DNA of 64,000 bases from Bradyrhizobium sp. ISRA464 (GTDB lineage: Bacteria; Pseudomonadota; Alphaproteobacteria; Rhizobiales; Xanthobacteraceae). The position numbers and the translations under genes are program-made. The DNA lies in assembly GCF_029910095.1 (NCBI RefSeq), contig NZ_CP094526.1, positions 4,712,001 through 4,776,000 of the forward strand, read 5' to 3'. Shown one piece after another: positions 51,555 through 60,622 of the stretch. Under the pieces are notes generated by a model. The model saw only the letters and a program-made list of their open reading frames with translations. It was not told where the DNA came from and did no database searches. Position 1 is the stretch's first letter; the number at the start of each line of letters is the position of its first letter.

Positions 51555-52316
51555 GTGGACAAAAAGCTCAGGAACAATGTTGCCGTGGTGACCGGCGCCG
51601 CCAAGGGCATCGGCCTTGCAATCGCGGAGCGGCTCGCAACGGACGGCGCGAGGTTGATCCTTGCCGATCTCGATGAGGCCGGGCTGAAGGAGGCCTCGGC
51701 CCGTCTCGCCAGCCAGTTCGACGTGGAGGTCGCAACCGAGGCGGGCGATCTCACGGAGCAAGGCGTCGCCGAGAAGACCATCCGGCTTGCTTCCGAACGA
51801 TTCGGCCGCCTCGACATCCTGGTCAACAATGCCGGAGGTGGCATCATCAAGCCGTTTGCGGAGCATACACCGGAGACGCTGAAAACGACTATCGATCGCA
51901 ACCTCTGGACCGTGCTGTGGTGCTCCTGGTACGCGGTCCCGACGATGCGCCAGCAGGCGTACGGCCGGATCATCAATCTCGGCGCCGATTCCGTTCGCAA
52001 TGGCCTTTGGGATCACGCCGCGTACAATGCGGCCAAGGGCGGCGTCCACGGCCTAACTACCGGCATGGCACGCGAGTTCGCCAAGGACGGCATCACTGTG
52101 AACACGGTGGCCCCCTGCGCGGTGAATACGCCGCAGATGGTCGCTATCGCCAGGACCAACCCGGCGCTTGCCGCAAAACTCGTCAGCGTTATCCCGATGG
52201 GGCGTCCGGCCGAAATGGAGGAAGTCGCCTCAATGGTCTCCTATCTCGCATCCGCCGAAGCGTCGTTCGTGACCGGCCAGGTCATCAGCGTCAATGGCGG
52301 CAGCACCATGCTTTAG
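51555..52316 (+). CDS. SDR, probable cis-dihydrodiol dehydrogenase
   Basis: 253 residues, classical SDR: TGAAKGIGLAIAERLATDGARLILADLD, LVNNAGGG, and the Tyr/Lys in HAAYNAAKGGVHG. The Ser position reads LGADSVRNG. Because it sits directly between the oxygenase subunits and the ferredoxin gene, the expected role is oxidation of the cis-diol to a catechol, though this activity is inferred from position. The start is a GTG at 51555 with AGGGA upstream. Confidence 0.85.
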   Translation: MDKKLRNNVAVVTGAAKGIGLAIAERLATDGARLILADLDEAGLKEASARLASQFDVEVATEAGDLTEQGVAEKTIRLASERFGRLDILVNNAGGGIIKPFAEHTPETLKTTIDRNLWTVLWCSWYAVPTMRQQAYGRIINLGADSVRNGLWDHAAYNAAKGGVHGLTTGMAREFAKDGITVNTVAPCAVNTPQMVAIARTNPALAAKLVSVIPMGRPAEMEEVASMVSYLASAEASFVTGQVISVNGGSTML

Positions 52317-52325
52317 GCTCTCGCC

Positions 52326-52640
52326 ATGGCCGAAACAGTCTTTCTCTGCACAGCCGATGAGGTTGTCGAAGGTGAGATCAAGCAGGCTCCCCTGCCCGAT
52401 GGCACCAACGTCGCTCTGTATCGCGTGGCGGGCACAATCTACGCTACCGCCGACATGTGCACCCATGGCGAGGCGTCGTTGTCGGAGGAAGGCATCATCA
52501 ACGGCAAGATCGTGGAATGCACCTTCCACTTCGGGACATTCGACGTCACCACGGGCGAGCCGACCGGCATGCCCTGCGAGATTCCGCTGAAGACATATCC
52601 CGTCACCGTCGTGGACGGGAAGGTCCAGATCGAGGTCTGA
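52326..52640 (+). CDS. Rieske-type [2Fe-2S] ferredoxin
   Basis: 104 residues. The cluster ligands Cys45-x-His47 and Cys65-x2-His68 (CTHGEASLSEEG, CTFHFG) define a Rieske ferredoxin of three-component dioxygenases. It shuttles electrons from the reductase encoded at 48531 to the oxygenase encoded at 49771. The next gene (TetR) begins one base after its stop. Confidence 0.9.
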   Translation: MAETVFLCTADEVVEGEIKQAPLPDGTNVALYRVAGTIYATADMCTHGEASLSEEGIINGKIVECTFHFGTFDVTTGEPTGMPCEIPLKTYPVTVVDGKVQIEV

Positions 52641-52641
52641 C

Positions 52642-53325
52642 ATGCCGCCCCGCCCCAATCGCGCACCCGCTTCGCTCAAGACAGCACGGCGATCGCTGGC
52701 GCCGCCGCGCCGCCGGACTCAGGCCGAGAGGACGGCCGAAACGCGGCTGCGGATCCTGAAGGCGGCCGCCAATCTGGTCCGGCGTCGCGGCTATGCGCGA
52801 TTTCGGACCGCCGAGGTTGCTGCCGAAGCCGGCGTCTCCCGTGGCGCCCAGCTCCATCACTTCCCGACCAAGGATTCCCTCGTCGTCGCCACGCTCGAAT
52901 ATGTGTTCGAGCAGGCGCAGATCCTCAGCCGCCGCCGCGCCGCCACGGTGAACCGGCCACGAGATCTCATCGAGGCTGTCATCGCAGACGCGAGGGAATT
53001 CTTCTTCAGTGAGCATTTCATGGTGGCGATCGACATCGTGCTTTCGACGTCCACCGACCAGGCGGTGCGCAGGCAAATTCTGGAGATCTCACGCAAGGCG
53101 CGCCGTCCGGTCGAAGCGGCCTGGGCCGAAGCGCTGGTGGCGGGCGGCGTTCCGGCAGCCGTTGCGGCCGATATTGTCGCACTCACCCTCGGCGTCGTCC
53201 GCGGCATGGCGGTGCGAACGCTCTGGGACAACGATCCAAAATGGTTCGACCACCTCTTCGGACTGTGGCGCCAGATGATCAAGGTCTTCATCGAAGCTGA
53301 ACAGAAACGGGGACGGTTACGATGA
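52642..53325 (+). CDS. TetR family transcriptional regulator inside the oxygenase operon
   Basis: 227 residues. The helix-turn-helix is near 50-70 (GYARFRTAEVAAEAGVSRGAQLHHFPTKDSLV); the C-terminal half is the ligand domain. The basic, Pro-rich N-terminal extension (PPRPNRAPASLKTARRSLAPPRRRTQAER) is longer than usual. It overlaps the next gene by ATGA and starts one base after the ferredoxin gene, so it is co-translated with the enzymes. Negative feedback on the operon promoter at about 48.5 kb is likely, but its binding site was not identified. Confidence 0.87.
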   Translation: MPPRPNRAPASLKTARRSLAPPRRRTQAERTAETRLRILKAAANLVRRRGYARFRTAEVAAEAGVSRGAQLHHFPTKDSLVVATLEYVFEQAQILSRRRAATVNRPRDLIEAVIADAREFFFSEHFMVAIDIVLSTSTDQAVRRQILEISRKARRPVEAAWAEALVAGGVPAAVAADIVALTLGVVRGMAVRTLWDNDPKWFDHLFGLWRQMIKVFIEAEQKRGRLR

Positions 53326-54206
53326 GAGCTCCCTTGAACGGGACGACGCCACTGATCACGTCGGTCTGCTACGTCCGCCATACGGTCAACGAGCCGCAGG
53401 CCTGTGCGCGGTTTATCTCAGATATCTTTGGCCTGCAGCAAGTCGCGAGCCGGGACGGTGAGTTCGCCTTCCGCTCGGACGATCGCTTCCGCACCGTGAG
53501 CCTCAGCGACGATCGAGGCGACGGCACCAGCCTCGGCATCGAGGTCTGGGACGACGCAGCGCTGCAGGAGATCGGCGAGCAGCTGCGTGCGCACGGCTTC
53601 ACCGCGAGATGGGCAAGCCCGGATGAATGCCAGCGGCGATATGTGCAATCAGCCCTGCTTGCCGACGACGCCTCCGGAAATCGCATCGATCTTGTGACCC
53701 GCCCGACACGGAGCGGCCGGCGCTATTTTCCGCCGCGCGATGCCGGCATCGTGCAATTCCAGGGCATCGGCCTGCGCAGCATCGACCACGCCCGCGATCT
53801 CGCCTTCTGGCGCCTGCTCGGCGCCGAAGTGACCGATTGGGTTGGCGACATCGCGTACTTGCGCATCGACCACCTGCACCATCGCATCGCGCTCTACCCG
53901 TCGCTGCGGCCCGGCCTGCTCTACGCCGCCTTCGAGGTCGAGGCGCTCGATCAGATCATGCAGAACAGCTACTTCATGCAGGAAAACCAGGTGAAGATCG
54001 TACAAGGCCCCGGCCGACAGCCCGTCTCGCAACAGATATTCCTTCATGTCGAAGGGCCCGAGGGCCTGATTCTGTCTTACGTCACTGGCACAGCCGAGAT
54101 CGGCGACAGGCCACGCCCTCCCCGGCAATTTCCACCCTCCGCCACCTCGCTCTGCAATTGGGGTAGCGAAAGCAAGGGCGTTCCCGAGCTGAGCGCGCAG
54201 AGCTAG
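53322..54206 (+). CDS. Extradiol-dioxygenase-like VOC protein lacking iron ligands
   Basis: 294 residues with the two-module vicinal-oxygen-chelate fold of type I extradiol dioxygenases. Aligned by eye with its neighbour, position 148 is Gly for the first iron His, His186-His187 (LHHRIAL) keep the second, Ser252 replaces the Glu, and Gln233 replaces the catalytic His. Loss of two of three ligands argues against ring cleavage. It may be a structural partner, a binding protein or a diverged enzyme. It overlaps the TetR stop and is followed 17 bases later by the intact relative. Confidence 0.8.
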   Translation: MRAPLNGTTPLITSVCYVRHTVNEPQACARFISDIFGLQQVASRDGEFAFRSDDRFRTVSLSDDRGDGTSLGIEVWDDAALQEIGEQLRAHGFTARWASPDECQRRYVQSALLADDASGNRIDLVTRPTRSGRRYFPPRDAGIVQFQGIGLRSIDHARDLAFWRLLGAEVTDWVGDIAYLRIDHLHHRIALYPSLRPGLLYAAFEVEALDQIMQNSYFMQENQVKIVQGPGRQPVSQQIFLHVEGPEGLILSYVTGTAEIGDRPRPPRQFPPSATSLCNWGSESKGVPELSAQS

Positions 54207-54223
54207 TCGAACAGGAGAGAGGC

Positions 54224-55084
54224 ATGATCCAATTGAAGGATGTGAGCTATGTCCGCCTGGGGTCACCGGATCTCGAGCAGGCCGAGCGATTCGCGACTGC
54301 TTGCCTCGGCTTGCAAATCGCCGAACGCGGCAAGGCTGATCTTTACCTCCGATCGGACGAACGCTCGCATACGCTGTGCTACTCCGAAGGTGATCCAAAA
54401 AGGCAGACGGTCGGCTTCGAAGTCGAGGACGAAGCAAACCTGGAGGACGCGGCAGCCACGCTCGAGTCGCTTGGCCACGCTGTCCACGCCGGCACAGCAC
54501 GGGAATCAGAGCAGCGCAAGGTGAAGGCTTTCATCGGCTTCCATGACCCGACCGGCAACCACATCGAACTGGTGGTACGGCCGGAGCGGAGCGGGTGCCG
54601 CTACTTCGCGAGCCGCGACGCCGGCATCGCGGGTTTCAGTCACGTCGGGCTCAACTCAACCGATCCCGCACGCGATGAGCGGTTCTGGACAGAGGTCTGC
54701 AACGCCCGCGTAAGCGATCGAATCGGCGACATCCCGCTGATGCGCGTCAATGCAATCCATCACACCATCGCGCTCGTCCGCGCGCCACAGGCCGGCATCC
54801 AGCACATCAATCACCAGGTCGAGAGCAGCGACGACGTGCTGCGCTCCTACTATTTCCTGAACGAACAGCGCGTGCCGATCGTGTTCGGTCCGGGTCGCCA
54901 TCCGACGTCGGGGGCCCGCTTCCTCTACTTCAAAGGACCGGACGGGATGATCTTCGAATATTCGGTGGGTGTTGATGAAATCGAGGACGAGACAACGCAC
55001 CGGCCCCGACAATTCGGCTTTGAGCCAACGAGCTTTTGCATGTGGGGCTCCAAGCCAGCCGGCATGACACTTCCCAATACGTGA
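54224..55084 (+). CDS. Type I extradiol ring-cleavage dioxygenase, 2,3-dihydroxy-p-cumate dioxygenase-like
   Basis: 286 residues. The iron set is present: His140 (GFSHVGLNS), His179/180 (NAIHHTIALV) and Glu245 (MIFEYSVG); His226 (GPGRHPTSGA) sits at the catalytic acid-base position. The N-terminal text DVSYVRLGSPDLEQAERFATACLGLQ resembles, from memory, CmtC-type dioxygenases. It likely opens the catechol made by the dioxygenase and SDR, next to a carboxyl group, giving the substrate for the ACMSD-like decarboxylase at 47375. Confidence 0.86.
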   Translation: MIQLKDVSYVRLGSPDLEQAERFATACLGLQIAERGKADLYLRSDERSHTLCYSEGDPKRQTVGFEVEDEANLEDAAATLESLGHAVHAGTARESEQRKVKAFIGFHDPTGNHIELVVRPERSGCRYFASRDAGIAGFSHVGLNSTDPARDERFWTEVCNARVSDRIGDIPLMRVNAIHHTIALVRAPQAGIQHINHQVESSDDVLRSYYFLNEQRVPIVFGPGRHPTSGARFLYFKGPDGMIFEYSVGVDEIEDETTHRPRQFGFEPTSFCMWGSKPAGMTLPNT

Positions 55085-55124
55085 CAAGTCACGCTGCAGT
55101 CGCGGCAACATCCGACGAGGACAC

Positions 55125-55904
55125 ATGGATCTGGGATTGCGCGGCCGAAAGGCCATCGTCTGCGCGGCGAGCCAGGGCCTTGGAAAAGCCAGCGCCATGG
55201 CGCTGGCCCGCGAGGGTGTCGAAGTCGTGATTGTCGCCCGGCGGCGCGAGGTCCTCGACAGTGCTTCTCGAGAGATCGAGTTGGCCGCGGGCAACCGACC
55301 TCAAACAATCGTTGCGGATGTAACGAGCCGCGAGGGACGCGAGGCCATCCTGTCCACCTGCCCTGAGCCCGATATTCTCATCAACAATGCCGGCGGACCA
55401 CCGCCGGGGGATTTCAGAAACTTCGAGCGTGACGACTGGATCAAGGCGCTTGATGGCAACATGCTGGCGCCCATCGCGCTCATCAAATCCACCATCGACG
55501 GGATGATCGCGCGCAAATTCGGCCGCATCGTCAACATCACGTCGCACGCCGTCAAGGCGCCGGTCGCAATGCTTGCGCTATCGAACGGTGCTCGAAGTGG
55601 ATTGACGGGCTTCGTCGCGGGCCTGGCGCGCTCTGCCGCCGAGCACAACGTGACCGTCAACAACCTGTTGCCGGGGACGTTCGACACGGACCGGCTGAGA
55701 TCCAATCTCGCGGCACTCGCCCGAAACTCGTCACGTAGCGTGGCAGAGGTCACCGAGGAAGTTCGTGCCAGCAACCCAAGCAAGCGCTTCGGCCATCCGG
55801 ACGAGTTCGGCGCGACTTGTGCCTTCCTGTGCTCAGCTCAGGCGAGCTACATCACTGGACAGAACATTTTGATCGACGGCGGAGCCTATCCCGGCGCATT
55901 TTAA
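55125..55904 (+). CDS. SDR family protein with an altered active site
   Basis: 259 residues. The nucleotide motif reads CAASQGLGKASA, the Ser region NITSHAVKAP is kept, but the usual Y-x-x-x-K is LSNGARSGL, lacking Tyr and Lys. I recall this NGAR variant as a conserved SDR subfamily, so it is probably not decay, but the reaction is unknown. Last gene of the Rieske operon, 40 bases after the extradiol gene. Transcription probably ends in the following gap. Confidence 0.8.
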   Translation: MDLGLRGRKAIVCAASQGLGKASAMALAREGVEVVIVARRREVLDSASREIELAAGNRPQTIVADVTSREGREAILSTCPEPDILINNAGGPPPGDFRNFERDDWIKALDGNMLAPIALIKSTIDGMIARKFGRIVNITSHAVKAPVAMLALSNGARSGLTGFVAGLARSAAEHNVTVNNLLPGTFDTDRLRSNLAALARNSSRSVAEVTEEVRASNPSKRFGHPDEFGATCAFLCSAQASYITGQNILIDGGAYPGAF

Positions 55905-56738
55905 TTCCGACATGTTTCTTCAGTCGATAAATCCGCCGATCTGTTGGACAAGCTTCGGTGCCACAAATCGCGCAGGATCGTAGCTTGGCGTGCAAAATCG
56001 TACGATTGGTAGCGGGGGAGCGCAACCAATCCACACTACATGAGTTGTTCACTCTCAGGATGGAGCGTGAGTAGTCGCTTTGCGCCAGGCTTGGACCATC
56101 GCCTTCTTTGCGATTAACCGCGCTGCAACACACCGCTAGCGAAAACGCGGTGGAATGCCGACCTCGATCGGGATAAGCCAAGCTCACGACTTCGGTCAGC
56201 GACTTCGATCCGAAACGAAGTGAGAACAACTTCACCAAACTACGCTAAACTGCGCAATGCCAGCCTGCTGCACTACTCCCACTCAATCATTTCGAACGAC
56301 GTTTCGTCGTTGATTTTCAAGTACAAATCTCCACGTCTGACGGACAAATCCCGACGGTATGCCCGCCGCATTTTGTCGGTCTTGAATTCACAGGAAAATC
56401 TGAACTGCCGGGAATGTCGGCGATCCCGCTAACTATCGGAGTCAATCGACTGATCACCGTTGCGTGCGTAGACAAGACTGCTACACCCGCTCCGGTGCGG
56501 TGTCGCTTCAATACCGTCAGACAGCAACACGCTGGTACTTCCCGTTCGCTCGCCCGTGCGCGAGTCAGAATGGTCCTCTTTGCGCCAGAGCCTGGCCTTT
56601 CCGCCAAGTCGCGATTTGACCTGGAGCGGACTGACTACCGCACAATTCATACTTCGCTTGGATCGTGCCAAGACACTCGCCACGATCCAGAAGCGGAACG
56701 AGAGCTCGCTGGGGAGAGCCCTCGTCCCGCCCAAGCTC
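55905..56738. other. 834-bp intergenic region, no gene recognised
   Basis: This gap separates the catabolic island from the nitro/redox cluster. It is less GC-rich than its surroundings (for example 'ttgattttcaagtacaaatctcc' type stretches near 56310-56335). Frames of 96-148 codons occur on both strands, but none has a ribosome site or known domain. It may be a scar of lost DNA; no transposase text was recognised. Confidence 0.45.
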
Positions 56739-57656
56739 TTACGAGCGGACCTGAATAATCGTCTTGCCCTGGCGTCGCTGGGCCGAGTTGAAGGTGGCGA
56801 CCGCGTCGTCGAGAGAGGAGACCTTTCCGATGTTTGTCCGCAGTCTTCCGTCCCGCACCCTCTGGACGATCTCACTCAACTGACCGCGATCGGCTTCCAC
56901 AACGAAGTCGATGGCCAAACCGTCCAGCGGGCGAACCTGCGCCGGGCCGATGACAGTCACCAGCGTCCCTCCGACTCTAACAAGGGCTGCAGACTGCTTC
57001 TGGATGTCGCCGCCGATGACGTCGAACGCAAGATCGACACTGCCGACATCTTTGAGGGCGTCGTTCTCCAGGTCGACGAATTCATTCGCACCGAAGTCGA
57101 GCGCTTTCTGTCGGTCGGCTGCGCGTCCTGTTCCGATGACATAGGCGCCAGCCTCTCGTGCGAGTTGAACCACCATGGAACCGACCGCGCCGGCCGCACC
57201 ATGCGCAAGCACGCTCTGGCCTGCCTGAAGACGGCCGTGCTGGAAAAGCCCCTGCCACGCGGTCAAGCCCGAGATCGGCAGACTCGCACCCACCTTGAAA
57301 TCGACGTCACCCGGTAATGGCGCCAGATTGCGCGCCTCGATGGCAATATATTCAGCGAGCGTGCCATCGCGATACCAGTCGGCAAGGCCGAATACGCGCT
57401 GCCCCACCGATAGTCCCGTCGTGCCGTAGCCAAGAGCCGTGACTATGCCGGACGATTCGTGCCCTGGGAGCGACGGAGTTCTGTCCTGTTCGCGACGATC
57501 GGTCCACGTCGAGGGCCATTCCAATTCCGTCGGAACGAATCCCGATGCGTGAACCTCTACGATAACGTCGTTTATCGCTGGTTGAGGTTCGGGCCGTTCC
57601 ACCAGCTTCATCCCGGCAAACCCGGCAGCCTGGTTCGTCACAATAATCGCTTTCAT
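56739..57656 (-). CDS. Zinc-free MDR oxidoreductase (quinone oxidoreductase-like)
   Basis: 305 residues. ADR-type: LPGHESSGIVTALGYG, LPISGLTAWQGLFQHG and the nucleotide site LAHGAAGAVGSMVVQLAREAG. No zinc cysteines occur. The family reduces quinones or enones with NADPH. It is third in an operon after a nitroreductase and an AhpD-like gene, 53 bases after the latter, consistent with a defence against redox-active or nitro compounds. Confidence 0.84.
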   Translation of the reverse strand: MKAIIVTNQAAGFAGMKLVERPEPQPAINDVIVEVHASGFVPTELEWPSTWTDRREQDRTPSLPGHESSGIVTALGYGTTGLSVGQRVFGLADWYRDGTLAEYIAIEARNLAPLPGDVDFKVGASLPISGLTAWQGLFQHGRLQAGQSVLAHGAAGAVGSMVVQLAREAGAYVIGTGRAADRQKALDFGANEFVDLENDALKDVGSVDLAFDVIGGDIQKQSAALVRVGGTLVTVIGPAQVRPLDGLAIDFVVEADRGQLSEIVQRVRDGRLRTNIGKVSSLDDAVATFNSAQRRQGKTIIQVRS

Positions 57657-57709
57657 CTTCGACTCCTTTATGTGTGGTGTTTTTCAGATTCCGAACTTCC
57701 CGACCGCAC

Positions 57710-58255
57710 TCAGATCGAGCCGGCCGGTGCCACCGCGGGGAAGTCCTTGTCGGGATGGAACACGTTGTTGAAGAAGTTCGTCAGCGAGTACATGGCCACA
57801 AGCGCGACGATCTCCATGATGTTCGCATCCGTGTAGCCCGCATTGCGGACGGCTTGCAGATCGTCGTCTGTGACGTGGCCACGGCTCTTGATGATCTTGC
57901 GTGCAAACTGAACGGCGGCATCCCGCTTCGGGTCCCTGGCACGACCCTTTCGGGCGAGAACAATGTCCTCGGTCGGCAGCTTGGCCATATGCTCCGCCGT
58001 GAAGCTGTGCACCGTCAGGCAGTAGTCGCAGCCGTTCACTTCGGAGACCGCAAGGCCGATGCTGTCGCGCGTCTTGACGTCGAGCGCCTTGCTCAAGGAG
58101 CCGAGCAGAGTGGCCCATGCGTTGAACGCGATCGGGCTTTGCGCGAAGGTCGCCATCATGTTTGGCGTGAACCCGATGTTCTTGGTGAACATATCGAGGG
58201 TCGGTTTCGAACCAGCCGGAACGTGTTCCGGCTTCAGAGCAGCAGCTCTGGCCAT
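57710..58255 (-). CDS. AhpD-like alkylhydroperoxidase / carboxymuconolactone decarboxylase family protein
   Basis: 181 residues. The motif NGCDYCLTVHS holds the CxxC pair and following His of AhpD-like peroxidases. Helical pattern and the C-terminal NFFNNVFHPDKDFP are typical of the uncharacterised peroxidase-related subgroup. The ATG at 58255 follows AAGGAG. Second gene of the operon with a nitroreductase and an MDR reductase. Likely peroxide or radical defence. Confidence 0.85.
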   Translation of the reverse strand: MARAAALKPEHVPAGSKPTLDMFTKNIGFTPNMMATFAQSPIAFNAWATLLGSLSKALDVKTRDSIGLAVSEVNGCDYCLTVHSFTAEHMAKLPTEDIVLARKGRARDPKRDAAVQFARKIIKSRGHVTDDDLQAVRNAGYTDANIMEIVALVAMYSLTNFFNNVFHPDKDFPAVAPAGSI

Positions 58256-58290
58256 GATATTTCTCCTTGAATGATTGGCTTCGGGGTTGG

Positions 58291-58971
58291 TTATGCGAAG
58301 TGCAGCACATCGGCCACGGGCAGGCGCGGCTTCTGCGGCCAGTTGCCGGGCCGCTCCGGCCCGACGGTCAGCAGCATGACCGGGATTTCGTCTTCGGCCA
58401 GGCTGAACTCTCTGTGCACGGCCTCTGCATCGAAACCGATCATCGGTGTCGACCCCAGACCTAGCGAGCGGGCCGCATAGATAATAGCTGCGGCGCCGAA
58501 GGTAGCGGAGCGTACGGCCTCGTCGCGCTGGCGCTGCGGATGATCGTCGTAAAGACCGCGAGCAGGCCCCTCCCATTCCGGCACCACGTGTGCCGGCATG
58601 ATTCCGGCTTCCACGACTGGCGCCAGGCGGTCAGGGACGGTGCTGGCATCGGCCAACTGGCCGATGATCACGAAGGTGACGGCTGCTTCGCTGATTGCGG
58701 GCTGATTCCAGGCGATCGGACGCAGCCGCGCCTTTGCTTCGGGTGAGCGCACGGCGACGAAGCGCCAGTTCTGCAGATGGAAGGATGTCGGCGCTGAAGT
58801 ACCGATCCGCACCAGGTCGCGGATCTGATCATCGCTCAGGGCGGCAGTCGAGTCATAGTACTTGGCAGCACTGCGGCTCAGAATGGTTTCGATCACAGCG
58901 TTTGTCGGCAGCGGCCCCGCGAGCGAACGGGAGGTGTAGGGATCGGCTGCGGTCATAGCGGTGTTGTTCAT
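58291..58971 (-). CDS. Nitroreductase family protein
   Basis: 226 residues. SRSAAKYYDSTAALSDDQIRDLVRIGTSAPTSFHLQNWRFVAV is the FMN-binding start of the family, and SLGLGSTPMIGFDAEAV the central segment. NAD(P)H- and FMN-dependent reduction of nitro groups or quinones is expected. First gene of the operon with AhpD-like and MDR genes; the AraC-type gene at 59068 lies just upstream on the same strand and may control it. Confidence 0.85.
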   Translation of the reverse strand: MNNTAMTAADPYTSRSLAGPLPTNAVIETILSRSAAKYYDSTAALSDDQIRDLVRIGTSAPTSFHLQNWRFVAVRSPEAKARLRPIAWNQPAISEAAVTFVIIGQLADASTVPDRLAPVVEAGIMPAHVVPEWEGPARGLYDDHPQRQRDEAVRSATFGAAAIIYAARSLGLGSTPMIGFDAEAVHREFSLAEDEIPVMLLTVGPERPGNWPQKPRLPVADVLHFA

Positions 58972-59067
58972 TGGGTAACTCCCTCATCAAGTGATTACGG
59001 AGACCCAACTTACGGATAGCATTGATAATTTCGAGCCTGCATATGATCAAAATCGTGCTCAAAAGGA

Positions 59068-60045
59068 TCATTCTGGCGAGGGTCCGGACTTATCGCCGTC
59101 CTGCGCCAGTCGGCGCCATTCCCCGGGTGTCATCCCCATCCGCTCGGCAAATACACGCCGGAATGCCGAAACCGATTGATACCCGACCGTCTCAGCCACG
59201 GCCTCCGTGCTGATCCTTGGCTTCTTGAGCTCGTTGGCGGCCATACTCATGCGAAGATCGGTCAACAGGTCGAGGGCGGAGCGACCTAGCTTGTCTTGAA
59301 ACTGGCGCATGAATGTAGCGCGTGACATGCCGCATAAATCGGCCAGCTCGGGAAGCTTCCAAGGTCGCGTCGGATCAGCGAACATCGCCGCAATGGCCGG
59401 TGCCAATCTCGGATGACCAGCAAGGGCCAATAGGCCTTCAGTGGACTTTCCGGCTTCGCTCGCGGCGCGCAGAACGAGAGTGAATAAGACCGAAGAAAGC
59501 GCGTTGAGAATAGCGCGTCCTCCCGCTCTGTCACCTGAGGACTCCATTCGCATCAGGCCGACCAGTCCGGAAAGTTGACTCGATGCCGGCCCAATGTTCT
59601 CTTCTCCATAGTTTTCCATGGCCCGCACCACCAGATTTGCTGGCAGGTAGTTGCGGACCAGTCGATCATGGGGTGGCACGACGAAAAACCGTCCGCACAG
59701 CAGATCGAGTTGCTCACCCCCTCTATCGTTCTCGCTCAACATCCATCCTGCGGAGCCCCTGCTTTCGTGCGTGCGGACTGGCGTTTCACCGCTGCCGTCG
59801 TGCAGCACATGCGCCGAACCGTGAGGGAGCAGCACGATATCCCCGCTCCCAAGCTCCTGCACCGTTCTCGCATCAGGGTCCTCGAAAATGGCCCGGCCCT
59901 TGACGATGACATGGTAGGGGATCTCGTTCGCTGCCGCCCTGGGCCAGATAACACGCCATGGTGCACCGTAGGCGCAGCGGACCTCGAGTTGACCAGTGAC
60001 TGTGATGATCTGCAGGAGATGACTCAACCAGTCGACTTGAGACAT
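59068..60045 (-). CDS. AraC family regulator with N-terminal cupin domain
   Basis: 325 residues. The first 190 or so form a cupin-type sensor (WPRAAANEIPYHVIVKGRAIFEDP, GSGDIVLLPHGSAHVLHDGSG). The last 100 are a double AraC helix-turn-helix (LPELADLCGMSRATFMRQFQDKLG; AVAETVGYQSVSAFRRVFAERMGMTPGEWRR). The ATG at 60045 has GAGGT before it. It likely activates the nitroreductase operon downstream in response to an electrophile or nitro compound; the ligand is unknown. Confidence 0.87.
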   Translation of the reverse strand: MSQVDWLSHLLQIITVTGQLEVRCAYGAPWRVIWPRAAANEIPYHVIVKGRAIFEDPDARTVQELGSGDIVLLPHGSAHVLHDGSGETPVRTHESRGSAGWMLSENDRGGEQLDLLCGRFFVVPPHDRLVRNYLPANLVVRAMENYGEENIGPASSQLSGLVGLMRMESSGDRAGGRAILNALSSVLFTLVLRAASEAGKSTEGLLALAGHPRLAPAIAAMFADPTRPWKLPELADLCGMSRATFMRQFQDKLGRSALDLLTDLRMSMAANELKKPRISTEAVAETVGYQSVSAFRRVFAERMGMTPGEWRRLAQDGDKSGPSPE

Positions 60046-60622
60046 GAGACCTCGGGAACGTGAATCGCCAACGCAGCATATCAATTTAGCGACGCCTTCG
60101 GTGAAACGCTCGGCGTTCCGTCCTCATTGATCGCGACGATGAAGGCCAGGGACGCTTACATGCTGATTGTCTCCTATCGGCCGTGAGTTCAGTCATCATC
60201 AATATCCACTTTGGATATGGGTGCTCAGGACACGTACAGGAGGTCCGATGGCGCGCTGCACGACGACCGGGTTCGTTCCCAACGGTAGCAACTTGCCCTC
60301 TCGATGTTCAAGCTGCTTGAACTCCCTCGAGATCGTTCGGCGCGGTAGACGCATGGTAATGGCACGGCTCTTCTGCGCCTGTCGCCAATTTCCGCCAGAC
60401 ACCGTCATTAGCCAGTCGCCCTGCGGATCGACGTCGAGGGTGTAGACGACAATACCGGAGCCCGAGGTTCGTGCGGTGATGAGAGTTGCACCGCCTTCTG
60501 GCCGGACAGCTGGGTCGGCACCGGGTCATTCGCATTGACCGCCTACGGATAGGCTGGCGCCATGTCCTTGGCGCCAAAGCGAGGAGCCATCGTATCGCGC
60601 CACCTCGGAGGTAGGACACTGA
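60046..60622. other. 577-bp region without a clear gene; possible gene remnant
   Basis: Between the AraC and DUF4863 genes. On the minus strand, stretches such as VVYTLDVDPQGDWLMTVSGG (frame across 60370-60460) look protein-like but are broken by stops and shifts, so a decayed gene is possible. No family could be named. No hairpin terminator was identified. Confidence 0.35.

Noticed and set aside
60199..60445. A small gene resembling the helix-turn-helix end of a Crp-type regulator
   Set aside because: The resemblance is faint, the flanking frames are broken, and no ribosome site is present; treated as a possible remnant only.
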